A stretch of 64,000 nucleotides of DNA from Reddybacter sp041277045 (GTDB lineage Bacteria; Pseudomonadota; Gammaproteobacteria; Pseudomonadales; Porticoccaceae): the NCBI GenBank assembly GCA_041277045.1, contig JBGFSY010000001.1, forward strand, positions 868,001 to 932,000, given 5' to 3'. The position numbers and the translations under genes are program-made. The notes beneath the pieces were generated by a model, which saw only the letters and a program-made list of their open reading frames with translations, did not search any database and was not told the origin of the DNA. Shown here piece by piece: positions 43,326 through 52,151 of the stretch; position 1 is the first letter of the stretch; each line of letters starts with the position of its first letter.

Positions 43326-44697
43326 TTAGGCGGGAACCACTTTCCGCTCTTTAGCCCAATGTCTCAGTGCAGATAGGTTCTCGGCCATAACAATGGCCAG
43401 GGGGCTGGTCTTCTGAATCTCATTCAGTAACAAGCCCGTTGTCACGAGGGCATCCTGAGCCAGGGCGCTGTACAGTGCGGCGACAATGGCCTGTTCAATT
43501 TCCGCCCTGGAAAATTGCTCTGAGGCTCCCGCCAACTCGTCGAGTTCGAGCTGCTCAGGCTCAAGTTCTCGGTTTTGCAGATGAATGGTGAAAATCATCT
43601 GTCGAGCCTCTACGTCGGGCAGGGCAACAAAAAACAGCTCATCGAAACGGCCTTTACGCACTAACTCGGGCGGCAATTGGGGAATGTCATTCGCAGTAGC
43701 AACCAGGAAAACGCGCCCTTTGTGTTCGGCCATCCAGATCAGCAGGGTAGCTAGAACCCGTCCCGATAGGCCGTCGTCATTATTTCACTGCTGATAACTT
43801 TTTCAATTTCCTCCAGCCACAGTACGCAGGGGCATGCTCTCGGCTAATTGTAGAGATTCACGCAGGTTGCGCTCCGTCTCACGATGAAATTTGTTGTACA
43901 GCGCACCCATGTCGAGTTTTAACAGCGGCACTTACCAGGTGTCAGCAACGGCTCGGGCGGCGAGGCTTTTGCCGCCACCCTGTACGCACTAATAGCAGGA
44001 TGCCTTTCGGTGTGCCCATGCCATCGACGTCGCCCCTGAAGACTTCGTGGCGTTGGCTGAGCCACTGCTTGATATTGGCCATGCCACCGGTTTTACTCAG
44101 CGCCTTGGTTTGATATTCGTAGCTGAGCACGCCGTCGATGCCCATCAAATCGAATGTCGCTTTATTCGGCGCCGGCAAATCGGAATCGGTAATGGCGGCA
44201 TCATCGACAATGGCGCTATGGCACAGGCGCTTCACCTCGGCATGGAAGCCCTGCAGGCGGGAAACGAGTTGCTGCAGGGTGGCGTTGTCGGTGCGCACTC
44301 GGCGACCGTCTTTGCCCAGCTTTTAACCTCTTCGCGAACGATGGGCAAAATTTAATCGCGATTGGGTGGCGGAATTTGAAAGCGGGCGCTGAGGTGGTTC
44401 AGTTCAAGGGGAAGGTTAAAGCGGTGCCTGACACGGATGATGGTGATTGAGCCACCGTTGTGGCGCTTGAGGTAGTTGAGAATGACTTCTGGTTCTGCAT
44501 GTTTAGCGTCTTGTTCAATCTGTAAGCCAAAATTAGAGCGCTTTAAGTCGTCGGTGACCGACCACTGAAACAAGCTGTTACCCGCTGGCGGGCGAGGCGC
44601 GCAAGAGGTCTATGGCCCGTGGTTTGCCCCAGGTTTCCAGTGCAACTAGTGGAATATCGGCTTCAATCACTAGGTTGAGGACGTGGGCATCTTGCAT
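43326..44697 (-). pseudogene. Decayed AAA+ ATPase gene (FtsH-like AAA, about 490 codons originally)
   Basis: Reading leftward from the ATG at 44697, the start MQDAHVLNLVIEADIPLVAL breaks after 38 codons. The next intact block (44573-44352) has LFQWSVTDDLKRSNFG, and the third (44298-43942) has SDLPAPNKATFDLMGIDGVL then GTPKGILLL. The Walker A piece QGGGKSLAARAVADTW appears only in another frame (about 43986-43959) and is followed by an in-frame TAA (43932-43934). The Walker B region (LWLEEIEK, about 43829-43802) follows a two-base loss. The C-terminal block (43733-43326) with FLVATANDIPQLPPELVRKGRFDE is intact. At least five lesions, both indels and nonsense changes, show a dead gene. It lies between purD and coq7. 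Confidence 0.85.
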
Positions 44698-44796
44698 TAA
44701 TCAATCTTCAGGGGCCGAGCTTGTTGGTCTGTTGTCGTGTGCCTGCGCGATTTTGCTACAATTAAAGGCTACTGGGTAAAGCCACAGGTGAAAATG

Positions 44797-45438
44797 ATGA
44801 CTGAGCGACACTTTTCTGGATTTGATCGATTATTGATGCAAGCGGATGTTGCCCTGCGCACTCTGGCGAGTACACCCCGTGCCCGGCGGCCTTCACCGGC
44901 GGCACCGCAAGAGGAGTCTAGCTTGAGCGGCGCCGAGAAGCAGCTATCTGCCGCGTTGATGCGGGTCAATCACAGTGGTGAGGTTTGTGCTCAGGCGCTG
45001 TATCAAGGACAGGCTTTAACGGCGAAGAAAGTTAGTATTCAGGCTGATATGGAAGCCGCGGCCAGCGAAGAAATTGACCACCTGGTCTGGTGTGAGCAGA
45101 GGATTAAAGAGCTGGGTAGTCATACGAGCGTGCTCAACCCCCTATGGTACGGCCTTTCTTTTGGTATTGGTGCGGGTGCTGGGGCGATTAGCGATCGTCT
45201 CAGTCTGGGTTTTGTCGCGGCCACGGAAGAGCAAGTTTGTCAGCATTTAAGTGGGCATATGAATGACTTGCCCGAGTCAGACAGTAAAAGCCGCGCCATT
45301 GTTGAACAGATGATTGTGGATGAAGAGGCCCACGGTGCCAGCGCGCTGCGCAATGGCGGGCTACCCTTCCCGGCACCGCTGAAATCCGCTATGAGTCTGG
45401 TGGCGAAGGCGATGACGGAAAGCAGTAGTCGTTTTTAG
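44797..45438 (+). CDS. coq7: 2-nonaprenyl-3-methyl-6-methoxy-1,4-benzoquinol hydroxylase
   Basis: Di-iron hydroxylase of ubiquinone synthesis. The 213-residue chain has the ferritin-like metal motifs NHSGEVCAQALYQGQAL, EEIDHL, ATEEQV and DEEAHGASAL. The start is taken at the ATG at 44797 (MTERHFSGFDRLLMQADVAL), which is the family N-terminus and follows AGGTG; one Met earlier (44794) and a GTG at 44737 are alternatives. It works with UbiD in the same pathway. The position near OsmC and Vfr-type genes matches P. aeruginosa. Confidence 0.95.
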   Translation: MTERHFSGFDRLLMQADVALRTLASTPRARRPSPAAPQEESSLSGAEKQLSAALMRVNHSGEVCAQALYQGQALTAKKVSIQADMEAAASEEIDHLVWCEQRIKELGSHTSVLNPLWYGLSFGIGAGAGAISDRLSLGFVAATEEQVCQHLSGHMNDLPESDSKSRAIVEQMIVDEEAHGASALRNGGLPFPAPLKSAMSLVAKAMTESSSRF

Positions 45439-45452
45439 CGCTTGTTGTGACC

Positions 45453-46433
45453 TTACTCGGGTAGTACTTCGCCAAATTCGTCGATGCCGCGCTCGACGCG
45501 TAGGCCCTGCACTATATTAAGAATTTTCTCTTTGACCCATTGGTGGGTGGGTGAGTTCAGCGTACGACGATGCTGAACTAGTACAGCGGGGATTTCAGGG
45601 TAGTGTTCGATTTCCTCAGGGTAGGGTTTGCGCACAATTTCGTAGTACTCACCCTCCCGTTTCAAGTCGTCCATGGTCGCCATCATCAGGCAGTCGGAGG
45701 AGTTGAGTGTATCGAGGGCGGTCATCAGCTGATCGGTGGTTAATGCTTTACGCCGTTTGCGCCCCAGTTCGTGCAGCATGCGGTCGAAGCGACTTTCCGT
45801 GTTGGGTGAAACCTTGTCGGCTATTAGTAAGAAATACTGAATAAAAGGGTATTCCAGCATTTCGTCCAGACTTGGATTGTGGTCAGACAGGGGGTGGCCC
45901 TTGCGCATCCAAACAGCAGGGCGGAAATTGCCGAGAGGGGTTTCGATAAAGTCTTTGGGTAGTGGCTTTTTGACCTCCATGGCAAAGTCGATCTCGCCGG
46001 ATTCTAGCATTTGTTCGTAATTGTCATCGATATTCGACAGTGCCAGGGAAATGCCAGGCGATTCTTTTTGCATCAGGCTAGTCAACTCGGGCACTGCCTG
46101 TACAGCCATAAATTCGGGCGCAACGATATGTATTGAGGTGTTGTGTGTTGCTGGTTCAAATTCCTGCTTTTCAAGTACCTGAGAAACACTATTCAGTATT
46201 TCTGGTAGTTGGCGCTGTATTTCAAGGGCGCGAGGTGTGGCCACAAGGCCGCGGCCACTGCGAGTAAATAAGGGGTCGTCGAAGGCGGTGCGCAAGCGCA
46301 GCAAGGTTTTGCTCATAGCGGGCTGGGTGACGAACATGCGCTCGGCAGCGCGAGTGACATTGCGCTCCTCAAGCAAGACTTGCATGGCGACGAGCAGATT
46401 CAGGTCAATGCGTGAGAGAGAGTCAACGGCCAT
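45453..46433 (-). CDS. LysR-family transcriptional regulator
   Basis: This 326-residue regulator begins with a winged helix-turn-helix (LLEERNVTRAAERMFVTQPA then MSKTLLRLR) in the first 65 residues and continues with a periplasmic-binding-like effector domain (IHIVAPEFMAVQAVPEL). It faces away from the candidate small RNA. Its targets are not apparent; no enzyme gene is divergently paired with it. It ends 14 bases from the coq7 stop, on the opposite strand. Confidence 0.93.
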   Translation of the reverse strand: MAVDSLSRIDLNLLVAMQVLLEERNVTRAAERMFVTQPAMSKTLLRLRTAFDDPLFTRSGRGLVATPRALEIQRQLPEILNSVSQVLEKQEFEPATHNTSIHIVAPEFMAVQAVPELTSLMQKESPGISLALSNIDDNYEQMLESGEIDFAMEVKKPLPKDFIETPLGNFRPAVWMRKGHPLSDHNPSLDEMLEYPFIQYFLLIADKVSPNTESRFDRMLHELGRKRRKALTTDQLMTALDTLNSSDCLMMATMDDLKREGEYYEIVRKPYPEEIEHYPEIPAVLVQHRRTLNSPTHQWVKEKILNIVQGLRVERGIDEFGEVLPE

Positions 46434-46465
46434 GGCATAATCTTGAGTTATTGATATTGGCGGTT

Positions 46466-46494
46466 ATTATATCTAAAGATCATGCTTCAGGGAA
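46466..46494 (-). promoter_or_regulatory. Candidate promoter of the LysR-family gene
   Basis: On the minus strand a perfect -10 TATAAT (46471-46466) lies 33 bases before the ATG. A weak -35 (TTCCCT, 46494-46489) is 17 bases further upstream. Confidence 0.35.
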
Positions 46495-46660
46495 TGTGGT
46501 TTTTTGGGGCGGTCATCACATTAATACAGGCGGCAGTATTGTCAGAGCAGCTGTGAGAGTGCCGATTTGTAGGGCTAAACGATTATAGATTACCTGTGAT
46601 TATGACATTTATAAAAACAATGCATTTTATTTATGTTTGCGAGGTCTCTATAGTTCACGC

Positions 46661-46764
46661 CATCGTTAGCGAGCAACGGGACCTAGGATCCCTTGCTAGC
46701 GGATTTACCTCCTAACCCCCTGTATTATACTTTTTCCGGGGAGCGTCAAGCTCCCCGTTTTTTT
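46661..46764 (+). ncRNA. Candidate orphan small RNA ending at a strong terminator
   Basis: A -10-like TATAGT (46649-46654), with a poor -35, would start a transcript of about 104 nt at 46661. It would hold a stem-loop (46672-46697, AGCAA-c-GGGA paired with TCCC-TTGCT) and a single-stranded pyrimidine stretch ACCTCCTAACCCCC (46706-46720) complementary to ribosome-binding sites. The terminator at 46737-46764 with seven T's ends it. The next plus-strand gene upstream is coq7, 1.3 kb away with lysR antisense in between, so the terminator is not explained by a protein gene. The 46434-46660 part has no other feature that I can support. Confidence 0.4.
46737..46764 (+). terminator. Strong intrinsic terminator (plus strand)
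   Basis: CGGGGAGC (46737-46744), loop GTCAA, GCTCCCCG (46750-46757), then T7 (46758-46764). On the other strand there is no T-run after the hairpin, so it acts in the plus direction and not for the OsmC-family gene. Confidence 0.85.
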
Positions 46765-46784
46765 GCCTAAAATAAAGTGCAGTT

Positions 46785-47219
46785 TTATTTATCGGCAGAA
46801 TTTTCTTCTAGTATTTCATAGCTGTGACTAATCACTACGCCGCCCTTACCCAACATAATCGATGCTGAGCAGTATTTCTCTGCGGATAGCTCAACGGCCC
46901 GCTTAACCTGTTTTTCCTTCAGGTTTTGCCCTTTGACAATAAAGTGAATGTTGATGGCGGTGAATACGGCGGGCACAGCATCGGCGCGTTCAGCCTCCAG
47001 CTCTGCATGACAGTCAGTAACGGCCTGGCGGCTTTTCTTCAGAATACTCATGACGTCAAAGCTGGCGCAACCGCCCATGCCAATCAGCAGCATCTCCATC
47101 GGGCGAATCCCCATATTGCGCCCGCCAAGGGATTCGGGGCCATCCATTACTACCGAGTGGCCGCTGCCGGATTCCCCGAGAAACATGGCGTTATCGACCC
47201 ATTTAACTTTGGCTTTCAT
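46785..47219 (-). CDS. OsmC-family protein
   Basis: The 144 residues match the OsmC/Ohr fold: MKAKVKWVDNAMFLGESGSG, GGRNMGIRPMEMLLIGMGGC with the first reactive Cys, and EKYCSASIML with the second. This is the YhfA-like branch (no Ohr-type Arg pattern obvious). A thiol peroxidase or redox role is likely. It is divergent from the Vfr-type gene, as in P. aeruginosa (PA0653 next to vfr). Confidence 0.9.
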   Translation of the reverse strand: MKAKVKWVDNAMFLGESGSGHSVVMDGPESLGGRNMGIRPMEMLLIGMGGCASFDVMSILKKSRQAVTDCHAELEAERADAVPAVFTAINIHFIVKGQNLKEKQVKRAVELSAEKYCSASIMLGKGGVVISHSYEILEENSADK

Positions 47220-47431
47220 GAGTTACTTCCTTTCTTGCGTGACAAGGCCGGTGCCGTCCGGTCTTGTCGTTATTTAATGGAGTAGAGCGGCACGCGATAA
47301 CACGCCGCCAATAAACTATCTGGGTTGTGGCTGGCATTATAGATGCCAGCTAGCTCAAAGGTTTACATTAATATTCTTAAAGTGCGATGATAAGAGTTAA
47401 TAATGAAGAAAAGTACAAGGAGCACCAAACT

Positions 47432-48064
47432 GTGAGCCTAAAGCCCATTACCCCTCATATCGAGAATCTTGAGCAATTTCTTGGCCATTGCCATCGTCGG
47501 CGTTATCCGGCCAAGAGCACCTTGATTTATGCCGGTGATAGTAGCGACACGCTCTACTATATTATTAGCGGTTCAGTGACGGTGCTGATTGAAGATGACG
47601 ATGGCCGCGAGATGATCGTGGCTTATTTGAACCCTGGTGATTTCTTCGGCGAAATGGGTCTGTTTGGTCAGGAGGATCGTAGTGCTTGGATACGGGCTAA
47701 GAATGAATGTGATGTAGCTGAAATCAGCTATGACAATTTCCATGGCTTGACCAAAGCGCATCCCGACTTTCTCTATGCGGTGTCCATGCAAATGGCGCAG
47801 CGGCTGAGGGATACCACCCGAAAAGTGGGTGATCTCGCCTTTCTCGATGTCACCGGCCGGGTGGCGCGAACATTGCTGGATTTGAGTAAAGAGCCGGATG
47901 CTATGACGCACCCGGATGGTATGCAAATCAAAATTACCCGCCAGGAGATCGGCCGCATTGTGGGTTGTTCGCGAGAGATGGTAGGTCGAGTCCTCAAGGT
48001 GCTCGAGCAGCAAGATTTAGTATGGGTAAAAGGAAAAACGATGGTCGTGCACGGTACACGTTAA
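47432..48064 (+). CDS. vfr: CRP-family cAMP-dependent regulator, Vfr-like
   Basis: The 210-residue chain has the cyclic-nucleotide domain (HCHRRRYPAKSTLIYAGD, then GDFFGEMGLF and RSAWIRAKNECDVAEI, which hold the cAMP contacts) and a C-terminal winged HTH (ITRQEIGRIVGCSREMVGRV). It follows P. aeruginosa Vfr nearly residue for residue in these parts. The start is the GTG at 47432, nine bases after AAGGAG; the ATG at 47387 would add an odd 15-residue tail. A strong terminator follows. Confidence 0.93.
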   Translation: MSLKPITPHIENLEQFLGHCHRRRYPAKSTLIYAGDSSDTLYYIISGSVTVLIEDDDGREMIVAYLNPGDFFGEMGLFGQEDRSAWIRAKNECDVAEISYDNFHGLTKAHPDFLYAVSMQMAQRLRDTTRKVGDLAFLDVTGRVARTLLDLSKEPDAMTHPDGMQIKITRQEIGRIVGCSREMVGRVLKVLEQQDLVWVKGKTMVVHGTR

Positions 48065-48088
48065 CGACTCTCACGTATCTGTATCGAA

Positions 48089-48122
48089 CGGCGCCTTCTT
48101 TAAAGCAGGCGCCGTTTTTTTT
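48089..48122 (+). terminator. Intrinsic terminator of the vfr gene
   Basis: CGGCGCC (48089-48095), a 12-base loop and GGCGCCG (48108-48114), followed by T8 (48115-48122). It may also stop the convergent kinase gene. Confidence 0.88.
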
Positions 48123-48133
48123 GTCGCCTGATT

Positions 48134-49126
48134 TTATACTTGCGTTAATAGGCTACGGTGCTGCTCGACAGGCAGTCGTGGCCCGAACTGAGTGACGACA
48201 GTGGCTGAGGCGACACTGGCTAACTCGCCAGCCTGTCGATAGCTCATGCCATTGGTAATGCCATAAAGAAAGGCGCCGGCAAACATGTCCCCCGCCCCAT
48301 TGGTATCAACCGCAGTAACCGCTGTAGGGGCGATGCGGAGGGTGCTTTCGCCGTCGAAAACTAATGCGCCCTCTGCCCCCAGAGTGATGGCAAAGGTCGA
48401 GGCGGTTTGTTTCATGCCCTCGACGGCGTCATCCAGTGAACTTGCGCCAGTCCAGCCAAAAGCCTCGTCTTTGTTACAAAATAGCAGGTCGACGCGATCA
48501 CCGATCATCTCCTGCAGGCCATCGCGGAAAAACTCAACCATGCCTGGGTCAGAGAGGCTGAAGGCGGTTTTGGTGCCCGCTTGTTCGGCTTGCCTGCGAC
48601 ATTCAATGGCGGCGTCTTTGCCGGTCGGGGATGTCACCAAATAGCCTTCGGTATAAATATATTGAGCACTGCTAATCGCATCAAAATTGAGGTTTTTGCG
48701 ACAGATGGTCTCGCTAATACCGAGGTAGGTATTCATTGTGCGTTCGGCATCCGGTGTAATAAGTACCAGGCACTTACCGGTGGTTCCCTCGGGCAATTGC
48801 CCTACGCCGTTGTGGCTGACGCCCGCATTGGTCAGGTCATTCAGGTAGAAGTGGCCATTGTCATCGTCGGCCACTTTACAGGACTGGAAGGCCTTTCCGC
48901 CAAAACTAGCGACAGCCATAATGCTGTTGGCTGCAGAGCCCCCGCTAGCACGTTTGGCCATGACCAGATGGTTGTCCAGGTGGCTGATCAATTCCAGCTG
49001 GCGGGCTTCATCGACCAGGGTCATGACACCTTTGTCTATGCCAAAGGTGGCGAGCTCCGCATCGCTGATTTCAATTTCGGTATCGACCAGTGCCGCACCT
49101 ATGCCGTAGACATCGATTGTTTTCAT
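48134..49126 (-). CDS. PfkB-family carbohydrate/adenosine kinase
   Basis: The 330 residues have the PfkB fold: VYGIGAALVDTEIEI at the start, GGSAANSIMAVASFGG with the first family signature, and the second signature AVDTNGAGDMFAGAF with the catalytic Asp and anion hole. The pattern with KCLVLITPDAERTMNTYLG is like adenosine-kinase-type members in Gammaproteobacteria. The substrate is not settled by the sequence. Its 3' end faces the vfr gene across the terminator. Confidence 0.88.
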   Translation of the reverse strand: MKTIDVYGIGAALVDTEIEISDAELATFGIDKGVMTLVDEARQLELISHLDNHLVMAKRASGGSAANSIMAVASFGGKAFQSCKVADDDNGHFYLNDLTNAGVSHNGVGQLPEGTTGKCLVLITPDAERTMNTYLGISETICRKNLNFDAISSAQYIYTEGYLVTSPTGKDAAIECRRQAEQAGTKTAFSLSDPGMVEFFRDGLQEMIGDRVDLLFCNKDEAFGWTGASSLDDAVEGMKQTASTFAITLGAEGALVFDGESTLRIAPTAVTAVDTNGAGDMFAGAFLYGITNGMSYRQAGELASVASATVVTQFGPRLPVEQHRSLLTQV

Positions 49127-49270
49127 CTTGAATCCCAGTAAGTTTGAGCTGAATAATCGAATAGCCTGTCATGAAGTGCAGCTGTAGACTATCCGGGCAA
49201 ATATTTTAACAGTATTAACCGTTAATCGGGATGTTGCTGGGAATGGTGGTATCCCTCGGGGAAGTTTGTA

Positions 49271-51604
49271 TTGGCCAAAAATAAGCGTAAAAAAAGTAGG
49301 AAAAAAACCAACAAAAAACAAGTCTCAGTGTTGGGGCAGGGCCTACGAAAGCTCATTAAAGTGGGTTTTATCACAGGGTTGGTAGTTAGTCTGGTCGGCT
49401 TGCTGATTTTGGATTATCAGTTAACCCGTCGTTTTTCTGGTAGCAAATGGTCATTGCCCAGCCATGTATATAGCCGTGCGCTCGAGCTGTATGAAGGGCT
49501 TGAGCTGTCACGGGATGCACTGGTTTGGGAGCTTGATAGGCTAGGTTATCGGCGTGTAACAAAACTCAGTGCTGCGGGTCAGTATCGGGTTCAAGGTCAG
49601 CGAGTCGATGTGTATTCGCGGGCTTTTCAGTTCTGGGATGAAAGTAAGGCAGCACAAATATTTGTCTTGAGCTTTAAAGGTTCGCAGCTTTTACGTTTGC
49701 AGACTCCCCAGGGCGAGTCCCTGGCTTTGGAGCGTCTGGAGCCACTACGCATCGGCGGTATTTATCCGGCACATCTCGAAGACCGTCTGCCGGTGCGCCT
49801 AGAAGATTTGCCGCCATTGCTGGTGGAAAGCCTGATAGTCGTCGAAGACCGAGACTTCTATCAGCACTACGGCGTGTCGCTGCGTGGCATAGGTCGGGCG
49901 CTAATTAACAACCTTCGCCCCGGCAGCGCGACACAGGGTGGCAGCACCATTACCCAGCAGCTGATTAAAAACCTCTACCTTAGTCAGGATCGCAATTTGC
50001 TCCGTAAAGGTCTTGAGGCGGTGATGGCGCTAATGCTGGAGCAACACTACAGCAAGGGCGAAATCATTGAAGCCTATATCAACGAGATTTATTTGGGGCA
50101 GGCCGGCAAGCGAGCCATCCACGGATTCGGCATGGCCAGCCAGCATTATTTTCACCAACCACTGGCTGAGCTGGAGTTGCATCAAATTGCTCTGCTGGTG
50201 GCGATAGCCAAAGGCGCCTCGTATTACGATCCGCGTCGCAATGCTGGGCGTGCATTGAAGCGTAGAAATCTCGTCATTGACTTACTTGCGGCGCAGGGTC
50301 TTATTAACAATGCTGTTGCCCGTCAGGCGCGGCAACAACCCCTGGATATATCAAAACGTCCGGGTACGCGTACCAATCCCTTCCCGGCCTATCTCGATCT
50401 TGTAACACGCCAGTTGCGTCGCGACTATGATGATGAGGATCTACGCAGCGGTGGTTTGCGAGTGTTCACTCACTTTAATCCTCAGACACAGCGACAGTTA
50501 GAAAGTGTGATTAGCAAAAGGCTGGCGGCCATGGAGCGACAAAAGGGCTTGAGTGACAGGCCGATTGAGGTGGCCTCATTGGTGGTGCGGGTGGGTACGG
50601 CGGAGGTGCAGGCTGTGGTTGGCGGGCGGCAAGCGGGCTTTGCTGGTTTCAATCGGGCACTGGATACGCGGCGGCCGATTGGTTCAACTATTAAGCCAGC
50701 GGTCTATTTGGCGGCACTTGAGCAGCCTGATGACTACACCTTAATAAGCCCACTGAGTGATGCGCCTATGGCTGTGCCCGCCGAGCACGGCGAGACCTGG
50801 CGGCCGCAAAATTTTGATCACAAGAGCCATGGCGAGGTGCCACTGTATCAAGCGCTAGGTCAGTCCTATAATTTGGCGACTGCACGCTTGGGCATGGATC
50901 TGGGCCTCGGCGGCGTTGCCAATACCTTGCGTCGCCTGGGTTACGAAGGCCCGCTGCAGCAAGTGCCTGCGCTGACCCTCGGAGCGGTGTCGATGTCGCC
51001 CTTCGATGTTGCAACTATCTATCACACTATCGCTGCAGGTGGCTTTTATTCCCCCCTCGCCTCTATTCACAGTGTCTATAGCGTGGATGATCAGCCGCTG
51101 AAGCGCTACTCCTACAGCCTTGAAAGCCGTTTTGAAGCGGGCCCCATTCATTTATTGCAGTACGCGATGCAAGTGGTCATGCGCGAGGGCACGGGTCGTA
51201 GTGCTTACCGTTACCTGCAGGAGGATATCGCCGTAGCGGGTAAAACAGGCACCTCTAATGATCAGCGCGATAGCTGGTTTAGCGGTTTTAGTGATGACTA
51301 TCTGGCGGTGGTTTGGCTCGGCCGCGATGACAACGGAAAAATGCCTTTCACTGGCTCCTCCGGTGCATTACAGATTTGGAGCCGGTTGATGAGCGATTTA
51401 AAAGCGCGCCCACTGGCCTTTATCCGTCCGGATGATATTGTTTACCGTTGGGTTGATCCCCGGCTTGGTTTGCTGAGCGATGAGGCTTGTGAGGGCGCGC
51501 GGTATTTGCCCTTTATTACTGGCAGCGCACCAGTGACGACGGCTGATTGTCGGGTTCGGCGGGGCAGTCAACTGATCGACTGGTTTAGAGGCCTATTGAA
51601 TTAA
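49271..51604 (+). CDS. mrcB: Penicillin-binding protein 1B (bifunctional glycosyltransferase/transpeptidase)
   Basis: Polymerises and crosslinks peptidoglycan. The 777-residue protein has a Lys-rich cytoplasmic N-terminus, one membrane helix (about 35-55), a UB2H-like region and the GT51 domain with VVEDRDFYQHYG near 192 and GGSTITQQLIKNLYL. The transpeptidase follows with SxxK (STIKPAVYL, about 472), SYN (about 531) and KTGTS (about 657). The start is a TTG at 49271 after GGGGAAG. It is followed by a TPR lipoprotein gene after 13 bases, most likely its activator. Confidence 0.96.
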   Translation: MAKNKRKKSRKKTNKKQVSVLGQGLRKLIKVGFITGLVVSLVGLLILDYQLTRRFSGSKWSLPSHVYSRALELYEGLELSRDALVWELDRLGYRRVTKLSAAGQYRVQGQRVDVYSRAFQFWDESKAAQIFVLSFKGSQLLRLQTPQGESLALERLEPLRIGGIYPAHLEDRLPVRLEDLPPLLVESLIVVEDRDFYQHYGVSLRGIGRALINNLRPGSATQGGSTITQQLIKNLYLSQDRNLLRKGLEAVMALMLEQHYSKGEIIEAYINEIYLGQAGKRAIHGFGMASQHYFHQPLAELELHQIALLVAIAKGASYYDPRRNAGRALKRRNLVIDLLAAQGLINNAVARQARQQPLDISKRPGTRTNPFPAYLDLVTRQLRRDYDDEDLRSGGLRVFTHFNPQTQRQLESVISKRLAAMERQKGLSDRPIEVASLVVRVGTAEVQAVVGGRQAGFAGFNRALDTRRPIGSTIKPAVYLAALEQPDDYTLISPLSDAPMAVPAEHGETWRPQNFDHKSHGEVPLYQALGQSYNLATARLGMDLGLGGVANTLRRLGYEGPLQQVPALTLGAVSMSPFDVATIYHTIAAGGFYSPLASIHSVYSVDDQPLKRYSYSLESRFEAGPIHLLQYAMQVVMREGTGRSAYRYLQEDIAVAGKTGTSNDQRDSWFSGFSDDYLAVVWLGRDDNGKMPFTGSSGALQIWSRLMSDLKARPLAFIRPDDIVYRWVDPRLGLLSDEACEGARYLPFITGSAPVTTADCRVRRGSQLIDWFRGLLN

Positions 51605-51617
51605 CGAGATTCATAGA

Positions 51618-52109
51618 GTGATAATTTTGAGGCTGAAACGAAGACTTGCAGTGCGATGGTTTTTTCGTCCATTGACTATTGCCACAATAGTGCTTGCGAC
51701 AAGTGCCTGCGCACCCTTGCAGACAACGACAGGTTCCGCTGCGCCCATTGAATCGCGCCAGCCCGGGCAGGTAAGTCCAGCGGAAGAGTCTCGAGAACCG
51801 GCGCTGAAAAAAATAGTCCCCGCTCGGCAAACCATGAGCCCTGCACAGCGAGCAGTGACATCGCTACTGAAAGAAGGCTGGGGTTATTATCGGATAGAAA
51901 ACCACGAGCGATCCATCGCTATCGCCGAGCGAGCACAGCGTCTCGACCCGCAGCGTGCAGAGGTTTATTTGCTGTTGGCAGAAAGTTATTTCGCCATTGG
52001 TCAGCTTCAGCTGGCCGAGCAGCTGAGCCAGCGTGGGCTGTTATTGAGTCAGAATGACGCAACGATTCGGCGCAAGTTGCAACGTTTATTAGATGAAATT
52101 CGAGGTTAA
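51618..52109 (+). CDS. lpoP: TPR-containing lipoprotein, probable PBP1b activator LpoP
   Basis: This 163-residue protein has an export segment (LTIATIVLATSAC) with a lipobox-like Cys near residue 31, a Pro/Ser-rich linker and two TPR repeats from about residue 80 (LLKEGWGYYRIENHERSIAI, then VYLLLAESYFAIGQLQLAEQ). A TPR outer-membrane lipoprotein encoded right after PBP1b is the arrangement of LpoP of Pseudomonas, which activates PBP1b there in place of LpoB. Size, topology and adjacency fit. The lipobox has Thr rather than Leu at -3, slightly unusual. Confidence 0.75.
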   Translation: MIILRLKRRLAVRWFFRPLTIATIVLATSACAPLQTTTGSAAPIESRQPGQVSPAEESREPALKKIVPARQTMSPAQRAVTSLLKEGWGYYRIENHERSIAIAERAQRLDPQRAEVYLLLAESYFAIGQLQLAEQLSQRGLLLSQNDATIRRKLQRLLDEIRG

Positions 52110-52151
52110 ACGTTTTAAGCGAGTTGAGCAGAGGTGCCGTTTGGTGCAGGC

